Source of the DNA: UBA4923 sp964606165
GTDB lineage: Bacteria > Bacillota > Clostridia > Saccharofermentanales > DTU023
Direction of reading: 5' to 3'
Length of the DNA stretch: 64,000 bases
Assembly (NCBI GenBank): GCA_964606165.1
Contig: CAZSFQ010000008.1
Location: forward strand, 1 to 64,000
Shown here: positions 1 through 8,294 of the stretch, piece by piece
Layout of the letters: the number at the start of each line of letters is the position of its first letter
How positions within the stretch are numbered: the stretch's first letter is position 1
Made by a program: the position numbers and the translations under genes
The notes under the pieces: model-generated
Seen by the model: only the letters and a program-made list of their open reading frames with translations
The model's database searches: none
Told to the model about the DNA's origin: nothing

Positions 1-86
1 TTTAGGTTGGAATCTCTTTTTCTACCCCTGACCTACAAATACGTTACTCGAACCATGCCAGGCGTCAGGATTGAGCCGCCCGAAAA

Positions 87-1313
87 CTAGGCCCTGGCGG
101 CAGAGTGCGGATCGATTTCTTTTATTGAAATTCTTTCCAATCCGGAGCGGACGATCCCGTCCATATCAAGATCTCTTTCTGCCCGGATGGCGTCGTCAAG
201 TGAGGGGTGGGTTTTTGGATGTTTGGACACAAAAACAGTGCAGCAATCATCATAAGGCAGGATGGATGTTTCAAAAGTCCCGATCCTGCGGGCGATTTCG
301 ATTGTATCGTTCTTATCCATGCCGATCAGGGGTCGAAAAACCGGTTTGTCTGCCACTGCGTCAGTCGTGACCAGCGCCTCCAGGGTCTGGCTCGCTACCT
401 GCCCCAGGCTTTCTCCCGTAATCAGAGCCTTTGCTCCTGTCTTTTGCGCCAGGCCGGATGCGATGCGGGTCATGACACGGCGCATGACAACCGTCAGCAT
501 ATCCTGGGGACAAAACTCATTCAATTCCAGCTGGATATCTGTGAAATCGACGACATGGAGATTAATCCGGCCGGTATAACGGGCAAGGAGGCCCGCCAGT
601 TTTTCGACCTTGGCCAGTGATTGAGGCCCCGTGTAAGGGAAAGTATGAAAGTAGACAGCGTCAATGATCATGCCGCGGGATGCCATCATATAGCCGGCCA
701 CCGGGCTGTCAATTCCACCGGACAGCAAAAGCATGCCGCGCCCGCTCATGCCGACCGGCAAGCCCTTGGCCCCCTCCAAAATTTCATGGTAGAGATAGAT
801 GCAGTCTCTGACCTCGACAAAAAAAGCGAGGTCGGGTTCCTGCATCCTGACGGTCAGCTGATCAGGCCAGCGCTCCTGGAGGGCGGCCCCCAGTTCACAA
901 CATATTTCATAGGAACTTAACGGGAAGGTTTTGTTGACTCGTCGCGCCTCGATCTTGAAGCTTTTCTTTCCGGCTCCCTGCAAAATATTCTGCGCATAGT
1001 CAACAAGAATCTGTTTCAGAGCCTCATAGTCCGCCTCCAGCTCAAGGGCGGGGCTGACTGAAACGATGCCAAAGATGCGGGACAGCCGGTCAATTGTTTC
1101 CTCCACCAGCGCTTCATCCTTTAAGGACGTGTCACCGGAAGCCCTGACCCAAATGCGGGAATGACTCTGCTCGATCTCAAAGCTGCCCAAGTCCGCCAGG
1201 CGTCTTTTCATATTGCCGATCAGGCGGCTGACGAAACGGCCCCGGTTGAGTCCTTTGAGAGTGATCTCCCCCAGCCGGACAAGAATCAGTGGATGGCAGG
1301 CGGTGTCGGTCAT
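87..1313 (-). CDS. thiI: tRNA 4-thiouridine synthase ThiI
   Basis: Transfers sulfur to U8 of tRNA, and in some species to the ThiS carrier for thiamine; cytoplasmic. The N-terminal ferredoxin-like and THUMP region spans roughly residues 1-165. A PP-loop motif SGGIDSP lies near residue 198, and a C-terminal DDCC motif holds the likely active cysteine. At 408 residues it is the short form without the C-terminal rhodanese domain of the E. coli enzyme, so a cysteine desulfurase must supply the persulfide. That partner is encoded 9 nt upstream (iscS). It is the last gene of gntR-iscS-thiI, and I see no terminator in the 86 bases that follow it. Confidence 0.96.
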   Translation of the reverse strand: MTDTACHPLILVRLGEITLKGLNRGRFVSRLIGNMKRRLADLGSFEIEQSHSRIWVRASGDTSLKDEALVEETIDRLSRIFGIVSVSPALELEADYEALKQILVDYAQNILQGAGKKSFKIEARRVNKTFPLSSYEICCELGAALQERWPDQLTVRMQEPDLAFFVEVRDCIYLYHEILEGAKGLPVGMSGRGMLLLSGGIDSPVAGYMMASRGMIIDAVYFHTFPYTGPQSLAKVEKLAGLLARYTGRINLHVVDFTDIQLELNEFCPQDMLTVVMRRVMTRIASGLAQKTGAKALITGESLGQVASQTLEALVTTDAVADKPVFRPLIGMDKNDTIEIARRIGTFETSILPYDDCCTVFVSKHPKTHPSLDDAIRAERDLDMDGIVRSGLERISIKEIDPHSAARA

Positions 1314-1322
1314 AATCCTTAC

Positions 1323-2477
1323 CTAGCGCGATTCGATGGCATAGCGCGCGTAATGGGCGGCAATGTGTTCCGCCAGAAACCGGATGTCTTCTTGACTGTG
1401 ATTGGGGTTGAAACTGATCCGGACAGCCGACAGGATGGTCTTCCTGTCATAGCCCATGGAGGCAAGGACCCTGTTCTCCCCTGCCTGTTTGGAACCGCAG
1501 GCAGAGCCTGTTGAAATATAGACTGACTCAGCTGACAGGGCGTGCATGAGAGTTTCACCCCGGATCCCGGGAAAAGCGATGGCCAGAACGTAAGGCGAGC
1601 CGTCTTCCGGCGACAGCTGCTGATGGGGAATCCCAAGCCTGGCAATCTCCTGGAGGAACTGCTGCCGCAGCTTCCTTGTCTCATTCAAATTGTCTTCCAG
1701 CCGGCTTGCATGAATCTGAATTGCTTCCGCCAGCGCCAGGGCGCCCGGCACATCCACGGTCCCCGAACGAAGACCGGATTGCTGGCCGCCGCCGTGAAGA
1801 AGCGGTGTCAGCCGGATATTCCCGCTTTTTAGAAGCAGGCCGGTTCCTTTGGGAGCGCCAATCTTATGGCCGGCAATAGAGGCCAGGTCCAGACATGAGG
1901 CCCGGAAGGAAAAGGGTAATTTGCCGCAAGCCTGCACAATGTCACTGTGGATTACCGCCTGGGGGGCCAGGCGCCGGATAGCGGGAACAAGGGTGGGGAG
2001 CTCATTGACCGCGCCTGTTTCATTACTCACGGCGATCAAGCTGACCAGTGAAGGGGCGGATTCTTTCAAAGCCGCCCGCAGCGCGCCTCCATCCACCTGA
2101 CCGCTTTTAAGAAGCGGTATACAGACCAGCTCAAAACCCCGGCTTTCCCGGAGGTATTCCAGGGATGCCAGGACAGCGTCGTGCTCTCCGGCTGTCGTAA
2201 CCAACCGCCCGGGCTCTTTGCGCAGCTGGCCGGCTGTACCTTTGAGGGCATGGTTGATTGATTCCGTGCCGCCTGAGGTAAAGATGATATTTTCCGGAAG
2301 ACAGTCAAGGGAACGGGCGATGGACTGGCGGGCACTCTCATAAAGCCCGGCGGCCTCGATCCCGCCCGTATGAGGCGAAGAGGGATTATTGGCCGCTTCA
2401 GTCAGGCGGAGGGCATATGCCTCCAGCACTTCAGGAAGAACCGGGGAAGTTGCTGTTGTGTCAAAATCGTAAAACAA
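1323..2477 (-). CDS. Cysteine desulfurase (NifS/IscS family)
   Basis: PLP enzyme that takes sulfur from cysteine and passes it as a persulfide to acceptors. The PLP lysine is in the SIAGHKIGAPKG motif near residue 205. The GGTES phosphate-binding segment is near residue 69, and the catalytic cysteine is in STGSACGSKQ near residue 325. Length (384 residues) is normal. It lies 5 nt after gntR and 9 nt before thiI, so its main job is probably sulfur delivery to ThiI, as with B. subtilis NifZ. No IscU/SufU scaffold gene is adjacent, which argues against a dedicated Fe-S role. Confidence 0.95.
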   Translation of the reverse strand: MFYDFDTTATSPVLPEVLEAYALRLTEAANNPSSPHTGGIEAAGLYESARQSIARSLDCLPENIIFTSGGTESINHALKGTAGQLRKEPGRLVTTAGEHDAVLASLEYLRESRGFELVCIPLLKSGQVDGGALRAALKESAPSLVSLIAVSNETGAVNELPTLVPAIRRLAPQAVIHSDIVQACGKLPFSFRASCLDLASIAGHKIGAPKGTGLLLKSGNIRLTPLLHGGGQQSGLRSGTVDVPGALALAEAIQIHASRLEDNLNETRKLRQQFLQEIARLGIPHQQLSPEDGSPYVLAIAFPGIRGETLMHALSAESVYISTGSACGSKQAGENRVLASMGYDRKTILSAVRISFNPNHSQEDIRFLAEHIAAHYARYAIESR

Positions 2478-2482
2478 GATCT

Positions 2483-3208
2483 TCAGTTAATTTCAAGCTG
2501 CAATAAATCCGGACGGAGCACGACCCGCAAATGCTCACAGACAGCTCCATTTCGTCCGTAAAGCTGACCGGAAACGGCCAGGACGATGGTTCTTCTGGGA
2601 ATCTCAAGCGCCATGGCCTCCCTGTTTTTCGCCGGTCTTGCCAAGAGGGCAACATTTCCCTTGACCGGTAAAAAGGCGTATTTATTGCTCTTAATTTCAA
2701 TCATGCGTTTCCCCGAGGAAATGCTCTGGCCAAGATTGGGAAAAACCTGGGCCGATATGTGGGAAGTACACCAGCCGTAGACACGTTCTTCAAACATGAT
2801 GGGCCATTGGAGCATCCAGTAGCCGGCATGCTTGACATCGGGAATGTTAAAAGCTGCGTCCAGTTCAGGGTCGGGGTCAATATGCTGAACCGGCTGGAGA
2901 TTGATGTCATCATAAGAAGCCAGATTAAGAAAACTGAAAGTCAAGGCATTGAAATGAGGGATGGAAAATCGTTCCGGTTCAACGGCGACAAAGGTTCCTC
3001 TCCCTTTTTGTATCTCGAGTATGCCATCCGAAACCAGATCAGCGATTGCTTGCCGGACGGTCGGCCGCGACAAGTCGAGTTCCTCGCACAGTGTCATCTC
3101 TGAAGGAATACGCTCTCCCTGCCGGTAGATACCGTCCTGAATACGCTCGACAATCAATTCCCGAAGTTGTGCGTAAAGTGGAACACTGCTGTGCCGATCA
3201 AGTTTCAT
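2483..3208 (-). CDS. GntR-family transcriptional regulator with UTRA domain
   Basis: Probable ligand-responsive DNA-binding regulator (GntR/HutC subfamily). The N-terminal winged helix spans residues 1-75 and has the typical run PLYAQLRELI, then PSEMTLCEELDLSRPTVRQA, then GRGTFV. The C-terminal ~150 residues fit a UTRA effector-binding fold. The start ATG follows a GGAGGAG-type SD. It is the first gene of gntR-iscS-thiI with only 5 nt to iscS, so it is likely co-transcribed. A short dyad lies between its possible -10 box and its SD (see 3229-3242), which would fit autoregulation. The ligand cannot be told from sequence. Confidence 0.9.
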   Translation of the reverse strand: MKLDRHSSVPLYAQLRELIVERIQDGIYRQGERIPSEMTLCEELDLSRPTVRQAIADLVSDGILEIQKGRGTFVAVEPERFSIPHFNALTFSFLNLASYDDINLQPVQHIDPDPELDAAFNIPDVKHAGYWMLQWPIMFEERVYGWCTSHISAQVFPNLGQSISSGKRMIEIKSNKYAFLPVKGNVALLARPAKNREAMALEIPRRTIVLAVSGQLYGRNGAVCEHLRVVLRPDLLQLEIN

Positions 3209-3228
3209 GGTGACGTCTCCTCCACAAC

Positions 3229-3242
3229 TGATGCTTACATCA
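3229..3242. promoter_or_regulatory. Possible GntR operator (dyad TGATG-4-CATCA)
   Basis: A 5-4-5 inverted repeat in the gntR leader, just downstream of a TATGAT -10-like element (3244-3249, minus strand) and upstream of the SD. A CTGACA -35-like element at 3269-3274 gives a 19-nt spacer, which is long. The position suits autorepression by the adjacent GntR protein. Short dyads are common, so this is only a candidate. Confidence 0.3.
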
Positions 3243-3307
3243 TATCATAGACACAGGGCGCGAAAAGATGTCAGGACGGGCGGGTTTTGAAAACTCGGAC
3301 GACTGGT

Positions 3308-4339
3308 TTAAAAGGGGATGAACTGGATTGAGATGACCTGGCCGCTGCGGTCAAGATCAGCTGCAGCGTAAAGAAAGGAAAGCGGCCGGTCGGCCAGGTC
3401 CTGATGCTGATCCGCCCACAAAGCCGCAAGGCTTCTGATTTTTTCAACCTGGGGACTTTGAAGCGCCTGCTCTACCCCCCCGAAGAAACGAGTGCCGCCC
3501 CCCCTGCCCTTGCACTCGATAATATGGAGGGTGCCGCGAAACAGGGTGATAAAGTCAATCTCGCCCACTCCCTTGGCAGCGTAACGGTGTTCCAATATTT
3601 GATGGCCCCGGGTGATCAGCTCCTGCGCGATCACGCGTTCAATTCTCAAGCCGGTATGGTAGGAAGACTGCTCAGCGGTTTTGCCGATTATCCCCGACAG
3701 AAAGCTTCTGCGGTGGATCGGGCAGGCGCCATAGCGCTTGATGGCCTCAATATGAGCGGTGGTTCCATAGCCTTTGTGGGAGGCAAATCCATAGGCCGGG
3801 TAAACCTTGTCCCAGTTTTCCATCATTCGATCCCGCGCGACCTTGGCAAGGACGGAGGCGGCCGCGATCACATTGTGCCTGGCGTCGCCTTTTGGCTCAG
3901 CGAGCACCGGATAATCAAAACCCTGCAGGGAGACCGCGTCAATCAATGCCATATCCGGCTTAAGCGGCAGTTCGGTCAAGGCTCTTTTCATGGCTTCCCT
4001 GGTGGCCAGCAAAATATTGGTCCGGTCAATTTCATCAGGACCCACCATGGCGATCGACCAGGCGGCTGCGTCCCCGCGGATCAGCTCGTACAGAAAGTCC
4101 CTTCGCCTGGCGGTCATTTTTTTAGAATCATTCAAGCCATGGAAGACCCCGTCTTCAGGCAAAATACAGGCGGCTGCGACCACAGGTCCGGCAAGGGGTC
4201 CCCTGCCCGCTTCATCAACACCAGCTATGGCACGATAACCTTTGGACCGAAGCTCCTTCTCAAAAACAGCCATGGCCTCGAAACGTTCGATGTCACGCTG
4301 GGTGATGCGGATTCTGGCTCGCCCTCCCCCTTCAGTCAT
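3308..4339 (-). CDS. rnhB: Ribonuclease HII fused to a YraN-family (UPF0102) domain
   Basis: RNase HII cleaves ribonucleotides and RNA primers in DNA. The N-terminal ~215 residues form a complete RNase HII: IAGVDEAGRGPLAGP carries the first catalytic Asp-Glu, and a later LIDAV supplies another Asp. The C-terminal ~120 residues match YraN, a nuclease-like fold, with GEIDFI and IIECKGR motifs. The two families are usually separate neighbouring genes; here one reading frame joins them. The chosen ATG overlaps the end of ylqF by 8 nt (4332-4339); an upstream TTG at 4357 is possible. The 343-residue length is far above the ~200-260 of a plain RNase HII. Confidence 0.93.
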   Translation of the reverse strand: MTEGGGRARIRITQRDIERFEAMAVFEKELRSKGYRAIAGVDEAGRGPLAGPVVAAACILPEDGVFHGLNDSKKMTARRRDFLYELIRGDAAAWSIAMVGPDEIDRTNILLATREAMKRALTELPLKPDMALIDAVSLQGFDYPVLAEPKGDARHNVIAAASVLAKVARDRMMENWDKVYPAYGFASHKGYGTTAHIEAIKRYGACPIHRRSFLSGIIGKTAEQSSYHTGLRIERVIAQELITRGHQILEHRYAAKGVGEIDFITLFRGTLHIIECKGRGGGTRFFGGVEQALQSPQVEKIRSLAALWADQHQDLADRPLSFLYAAADLDRSGQVISIQFIPF

Positions 4340-5207
4340 CGGAAAGCTTATCTCCAAGCGGCCATTCGAGGGTCAGGCGGCCAATCCTGCCGCCACGAAA
4401 ATCGTCGATCAGCATGTTTGAGAATCGTGGAAGATCAGCCACTTCCCGGGAAAGAAGACAGCCCATCCTGAGTGCCGCGGCCTCAAAATCCTTCTCCTCA
4501 CCGTAACGACCGGCCATTTCCTGAGGGTAGGATTTTATCAGCTGTCCGAAGAGCCAGCCGGCGACTTCTTCCAGCGGCAGAATGCTGTCACGTATAGCGC
4601 CTGCTGCGGCCAGACACAAGGCTGCCTGCCTGTCTTCGAGTTTGGCCGGCAGTATGCCCGGCGTATCCAGGAAATGGAGATCATCGCCCGATCTCAGCCA
4701 GTTCAGGCTGCGCGTCACGCCGGGCCGCGCCTCAACCCTGGCTGAGCGCTTGCCGACAAATTGATTGATCAGGGTCGATTTGCCCGTATTGGGAATTCCG
4801 GCAACAAGAATCCTGAGCGGCCGGGCGATCCGGCCCTGCTTTTTTGCTTTTTCCAGCAAAGGCACATGAAACTGATGCAATTCACGCCGGATCCGCTTCA
4901 TATCAGCCCTGTTTCGTAAATCACAGGCCAGGGCCTGTATCTCCTGTTCCCTGTAATGCTTGATCCAGTCATCATTGGCCGCCCTATCCGCCAGATCTCC
5001 ATGAGAGAGGATGAGTATATGCGGTTTCAATGGCTTGAACTGTAAAAACAAGGGGTTACGGCTGGCCAGCGGAATGCGCGCGTCTGCCACCTCAATAACC
5101 AGGTCGACATGTCTCCAGGCATTTTTCAAGTCGCGGGTCGCGCCGGCCATATGGCCGGGATACCAATGAATCTGTTTAGCGCTTTCTTTACTTGAACTAT
5201 TCATCAC
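4332..5207 (-). CDS. ylqF: Ribosome biogenesis GTPase YlqF/RbgA
   Basis: Circularly permuted GTPase needed for late 50S assembly in Gram-positive bacteria. The order is YPGHMA at the N-terminus, then the G4-like SHGD region, then the P-loop GIPNTGKSTLIN near residue 137, then the G3 motif DTPG. Length (291 residues) is normal. The neighbours rplS and rnhB match the B. subtilis order. The start is GTG at 5207 or ATG at 5204; an in-frame TGA sits two codons upstream. No SD is present, but a TATACT box (5213-5218) lies 5-8 nt before these codons, hinting at leaderless translation. Confidence 0.95.
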   Translation of the reverse strand: MMNSSSKESAKQIHWYPGHMAGATRDLKNAWRHVDLVIEVADARIPLASRNPLFLQFKPLKPHILILSHGDLADRAANDDWIKHYREQEIQALACDLRNRADMKRIRRELHQFHVPLLEKAKKQGRIARPLRILVAGIPNTGKSTLINQFVGKRSARVEARPGVTRSLNWLRSGDDLHFLDTPGILPAKLEDRQAALCLAAAGAIRDSILPLEEVAGWLFGQLIKSYPQEMAGRYGEEKDFEAAALRMGCLLSREVADLPRFSNMLIDDFRGGRIGRLTLEWPLGDKLSDD

Positions 5208-5212
5208 AATTC

Positions 5213-5218
5213 AGTATA
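5213..5218 (-). promoter_or_regulatory. Possible -10 box of ylqF with almost no leader
   Basis: TATACT on the minus strand ends 5 nt before the GTG and 8 nt before the ATG of ylqF. The expected transcript start would fall at or next to the start codon. There is no good -35 at 17 nt (TCTTTT), so the promoter may be weak or unused. Confidence 0.35.
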
Positions 5219-5231
5219 CGCTACAGCCACA

Positions 5232-5258
5232 AAGAAAAAGACGGCAGGCCTGCCGTCT
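5232..5258 (-). terminator. Rho-independent terminator after rplS
   Basis: A perfect 20-bp palindrome (AGACGGCAGG followed by its complement) at 5239-5258 is followed on the minus strand by TTTTCTTT. It lies 27 nt past the rplS stop codon, so it should separate rplS from ylqF, at least partly. Confidence 0.85.
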
Positions 5259-5284
5259 GATCCTTGCTGTTCATATGCTGGCAA

Positions 5285-5638
5285 TCACTTCTTGGTCGGC
5301 AGTTTCTCCCGCACGCGGGCGGCCTTGCCGACGCGGTCACGCAGATAAAATAATTTGGCGCGGCGAACCCGGCCCTTGCGTAAAACCTCAATCCTGGCGA
5401 CCTTGGGCGAATGGACGGGAATGACACGTTCGACGCCGACGCCGTAGGCGACGCGCCTGACCGTGATGCTCTCATTCAACCCCCTGCCCTTGCGGCCAAT
5501 CACCGTTCCCTCGAAAACTTGTATCCGTTCACGCGAACCTTCGGTGATCCTGAGATGAACATTGACGCGGTCGCCGATTTCCACGTTGTCGTACTGATCG
5601 CGCAGAAAAGGTTCTTCAACCGCTTTTAGATAGTCCAT
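5285..5638 (-). CDS. rplS: 50S ribosomal protein L19
   Basis: Large-subunit protein at the 30S-50S interface. It has 117 residues, with the L19 signature run GDRVNVHLRI near the start and VIPVHSPKV in the middle. The start ATG at 5638 is preceded by a strong AAAGGAGG SD; the frame is open upstream but that part is leader. It has its own promoter (5713-5741) and a strong terminator, unlike the usual trmD-rplS co-transcription, because an acylation gene set separates it from trmD. Confidence 0.97.
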   Translation of the reverse strand: MDYLKAVEEPFLRDQYDNVEIGDRVNVHLRITEGSRERIQVFEGTVIGRKGRGLNESITVRRVAYGVGVERVIPVHSPKVARIEVLRKGRVRRAKLFYLRDRVGKAARVREKLPTKK

Positions 5639-5712
5639 ATTGCGTTCCTCCTTTACATTCATCGGATGTTCTTGCACGCAATTGCAGCGGACCACCCCTT
5701 TAAACCTCCAGC

Positions 5713-5741
5713 ATCATAACAGATGGAGTGAGGCGGGGCAA
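5713..5741 (-). promoter_or_regulatory. Sigma-A-type promoter of rplS
   Basis: TTGCCC (5736-5741) and TATGAT (5713-5718) on the minus strand with a 17-nt spacer. The leader to the rplS start is about 70 nt, long enough for an L19-type autoregulatory leader, but I could not identify a convincing conserved fold. Confidence 0.7.
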
Positions 5742-5752
5742 GCACCCCGGAC

Positions 5753-6874
5753 TCAAGTCAGGAAAGCTCCTGGTGAATTGAGGACCGACATGGAATACAG
5801 ATGGAGCACATCTGCTCCGGGGTCAATATCTGCCAGGCCTGAAACAGCGCCCATGGAGATGTAGCGGAGGTCGATTACGATAACTTCCCGGTAGGCGTCC
5901 GCCAGCAAGGGGATCAGGCTGGATCCGAAGGAATCCCGAAAGACGACCAGCTGTCTTCCCTCTTCCCTGGCCTCATTGCCAATAATCAAAAGCGGTTTCG
6001 CGCCGCCCATAAAAAGATCATATGGATCAGCCCCCTCCAGCTTGTCCTTCTGATAGATACCCGTCCTTTCCCCTGTAACCGGATCGTAAAGGGTCAGATT
6101 GTTCAGGCTTTGGCTGGAAAGCCAGGACAGGCGGTCGGCTTCAACCGGCAAGGCCGCCTGGCCGGCATAGGTACCGAAGTAATCCGTCAGGCCTTCAGAT
6201 ACCTGGTATGATTCCGATCCGCAATCCGAAAGCCCAAGTGCTTCCAAAATATATGAAGAGACCGGCTCAAGCTTGGTCTGGTTCCAATGGGGATCGGTGC
6301 GGTAATAATGATCCAGTGAGAGATGATCCAGAAGAGATAAAAGATGGATTTCCTCATCCAGATTATTCTCAATCAGATCAAGCATCTCAGCGTAAGGGTA
6401 GTGCGGATAGCCCTCCTTCTCCGCCATGAAAACGTTCTTGTCGGGAATCAGGGCAAAGAGCTGTTTCCCCTGACCGTCAAACAGGTCACGATTCATTCTG
6501 TTAAAGTGGGCCAGGGCACCTTCCACGGCATTTGGCCGCAGCGTTGGGTCAAGCTTGGCAAGATGGCCCTCAAGCTTGTAATAAAGCTTGTAATCCATAA
6601 GTCTCAGGCCATAGACTCTGCCCGCAGCATTCAAGCTGCGCAGTTCGTCACGAAGTGGAAACTGGTCAAGCAGGTAGTTTTCCAGATAAGCCAGGTAATC
6701 GGAAAGACCTGCCCCGTAATAGGTGTCCAGGTATTGGCTGTAGCCTGTCAGCTGGGACAAGGGCCGCCTTTCAACTTCCGACAGCAGGCGGTCCGGGCTT
6801 GCCATCGAAACGATTGGAACGGCAGCCAGGATGATGATGAAAAGAATGATTATCAGCTGAGTCTTGTATTTCAC
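5753..6874 (-). CDS. DHHW-family protein (AlgX/AlgJ-like, extracytoplasmic)
   Basis: Predicted to work with the adjacent MBOAT protein in O-acylation of a cell-surface polymer. A single N-terminal hydrophobic anchor follows KYKTQ. The SGNH-hydrolase-like motifs are TDPHWN (the DHHW equivalent, here DPHW) and a late RDSFG that carries the putative nucleophilic serine. Length is 373 residues. The start is taken at GTG 6874, preceded by AGGAGG; longer open-frame sequence upstream overlaps the MBOAT gene. It lies 8 nt after the MBOAT stop. The polymer acted on is unknown. Confidence 0.85.
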   Translation of the reverse strand: MKYKTQLIIILFIIILAAVPIVSMASPDRLLSEVERRPLSQLTGYSQYLDTYYGAGLSDYLAYLENYLLDQFPLRDELRSLNAAGRVYGLRLMDYKLYYKLEGHLAKLDPTLRPNAVEGALAHFNRMNRDLFDGQGKQLFALIPDKNVFMAEKEGYPHYPYAEMLDLIENNLDEEIHLLSLLDHLSLDHYYRTDPHWNQTKLEPVSSYILEALGLSDCGSESYQVSEGLTDYFGTYAGQAALPVEADRLSWLSSQSLNNLTLYDPVTGERTGIYQKDKLEGADPYDLFMGGAKPLLIIGNEAREEGRQLVVFRDSFGSSLIPLLADAYREVIVIDLRYISMGAVSGLADIDPGADVLHLYSMSVLNSPGAFLT

Positions 6875-6882
6875 GGCGCCTC

Positions 6883-8283
6883 CTAAAAGCGAAAGTACAA
6901 AAAGGGATTGAAGGATCCGTCGATGAGTGAGGCAGTCGAAAAAACCAATACTAGCGCCAGGCCCGCGACAGCGATCCAATCGGATACGGGCGCTGCTTTC
7001 CATTTGGCCAGGCTTTTAAGGGCACGACGGGGAAAAGGTGTCGCTGCAGCCAGGGCCATGAGCATGGCAGGCAGGTAGCTTTTCGAGTAATAGACAGCCA
7101 TGGGGCCGGCCAGGGGGAGTCCGCTCAAGCCAAACATGCCCTTCAAGTTCATAAGCGCCTGGCCCAGGCTGTCGGCATTAAACAAAACAAAACCCAGATG
7201 GACAAGGAGGAAGGTATAAAGGAGAGCCAGGGCCGCGGGCAGTTTTTTCAGCAGCTTACCAAGGCCGGCGCGCTCCAGGGCCAGAAGGCAAAAATAGAAA
7301 AGGCCCCAAATTACAAAATTCCATGAGGCGCCATGCCAGAGTCCTGTCAGGAGCCAGACAATCAGGAGATTTCTGTAGGTTCTGGCCACGGATCCGCGGC
7401 TGCCGCCCAGGGGTATGTAGACATAGTCACGAAACCAGGAACCGAGCGACATATGCCAACGGCGCCAAAAGTCGGTTACGCTGCGCGAGAGATAAGGGTA
7501 ATCGAAATTTTCCAAAAAGTGAAAGCCAAACATGGACCCGAGCCCGATGGCCATATCCGAATAGCCGGAAAAGTCAAAATATATTTGCAGGGTGAAGGCC
7601 AGGGACCCTATCCAAAGGGACAGGACGCTTGAAGTTCCGCCTGTGGACAGGTTGCGGGCAAACTCAGCCAATGTATTGGCGATCAGTATCTTCTTGCCCA
7701 GTCCGCAGATGAATCGTGTGATGCCAGAGGCGAAGAGCTCCGCTGTTACCTTTCTGTTTCGAATCTCAGAGGAAATAGTCTGGAAACGGACGATGGGCCC
7801 CGCGATCAGCTGGGGGAAAAAAGCGACATACATGAGGAAATAGAAAGGGTTGCGCTCAGCCTCAAGGTCCTCCCGATAGACATCGACTACATAAGAGAGG
7901 ATTTGAAAGGTGTAGAAACTGACACCGATCGGCAAGGTCAGCTTGAGAGGTGTCAGGGCAGCCGGGAATAGCTGGTTAAAATTATTGATGGCGAAATCGC
8001 CGTATTTGAACAAAAAGAGCGGAATCAGGCAGATGATCAAACCGGCCGACAGCGCCAGCCTCCTCAAGGAATTTCGCTTCAGCTGGTTGATTGCCAGGCC
8101 AGCCAGATAGCCGGCCAGCGCCGTTGTCACCATGATGACCGAAAACCGCGGTTCCCCCCATGTGTAGAACAAGAGACTTGCCACGAGCAGAACCGCGTTT
8201 TTCAGCCGCGATGGCACCACGAAATAGACGGCCAGAACAGCCGGAAGAAAGTAGTAAAGGAAGCTGATGCTTGAAAAGAGCAT
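6883..8283 (-). CDS. MBOAT-family membrane O-acyltransferase (AlgI/DltB-like)
   Basis: Multi-pass membrane protein that moves acyl groups, usually acetyl, across or onto surface polysaccharides. It has 466 residues and about ten hydrophobic segments. The N-terminal MLFSSISFLYYFLPAV and YTWGEPRF are typical of the AlgI branch. The conserved catalytic histidine is in LTGLWHGASWNF near residue 317. It lies between the DUF4358 lipoprotein and the DHHW protein, the usual partners of clostridial AlgI-like proteins. Confidence 0.93.
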   Translation of the reverse strand: MLFSSISFLYYFLPAVLAVYFVVPSRLKNAVLLVASLLFYTWGEPRFSVIMVTTALAGYLAGLAINQLKRNSLRRLALSAGLIICLIPLFLFKYGDFAINNFNQLFPAALTPLKLTLPIGVSFYTFQILSYVVDVYREDLEAERNPFYFLMYVAFFPQLIAGPIVRFQTISSEIRNRKVTAELFASGITRFICGLGKKILIANTLAEFARNLSTGGTSSVLSLWIGSLAFTLQIYFDFSGYSDMAIGLGSMFGFHFLENFDYPYLSRSVTDFWRRWHMSLGSWFRDYVYIPLGGSRGSVARTYRNLLIVWLLTGLWHGASWNFVIWGLFYFCLLALERAGLGKLLKKLPAALALLYTFLLVHLGFVLFNADSLGQALMNLKGMFGLSGLPLAGPMAVYYSKSYLPAMLMALAAATPFPRRALKSLAKWKAAPVSDWIAVAGLALVLVFSTASLIDGSFNPFLYFRF

Positions 8284-8294
8284 GAGCCGGACGC

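Noticed and set aside
1..86. A terminator or small gene after thiI
   Set aside because: No hairpin with a T-run and no coding frame with an SD was found in these bases.
3404..4471. 355-codon open frame on the plus strand opposite rnhB-yraN and ylqF
   Set aside because: It mirrors a recognised gene on the other strand and its translation has no known domain.
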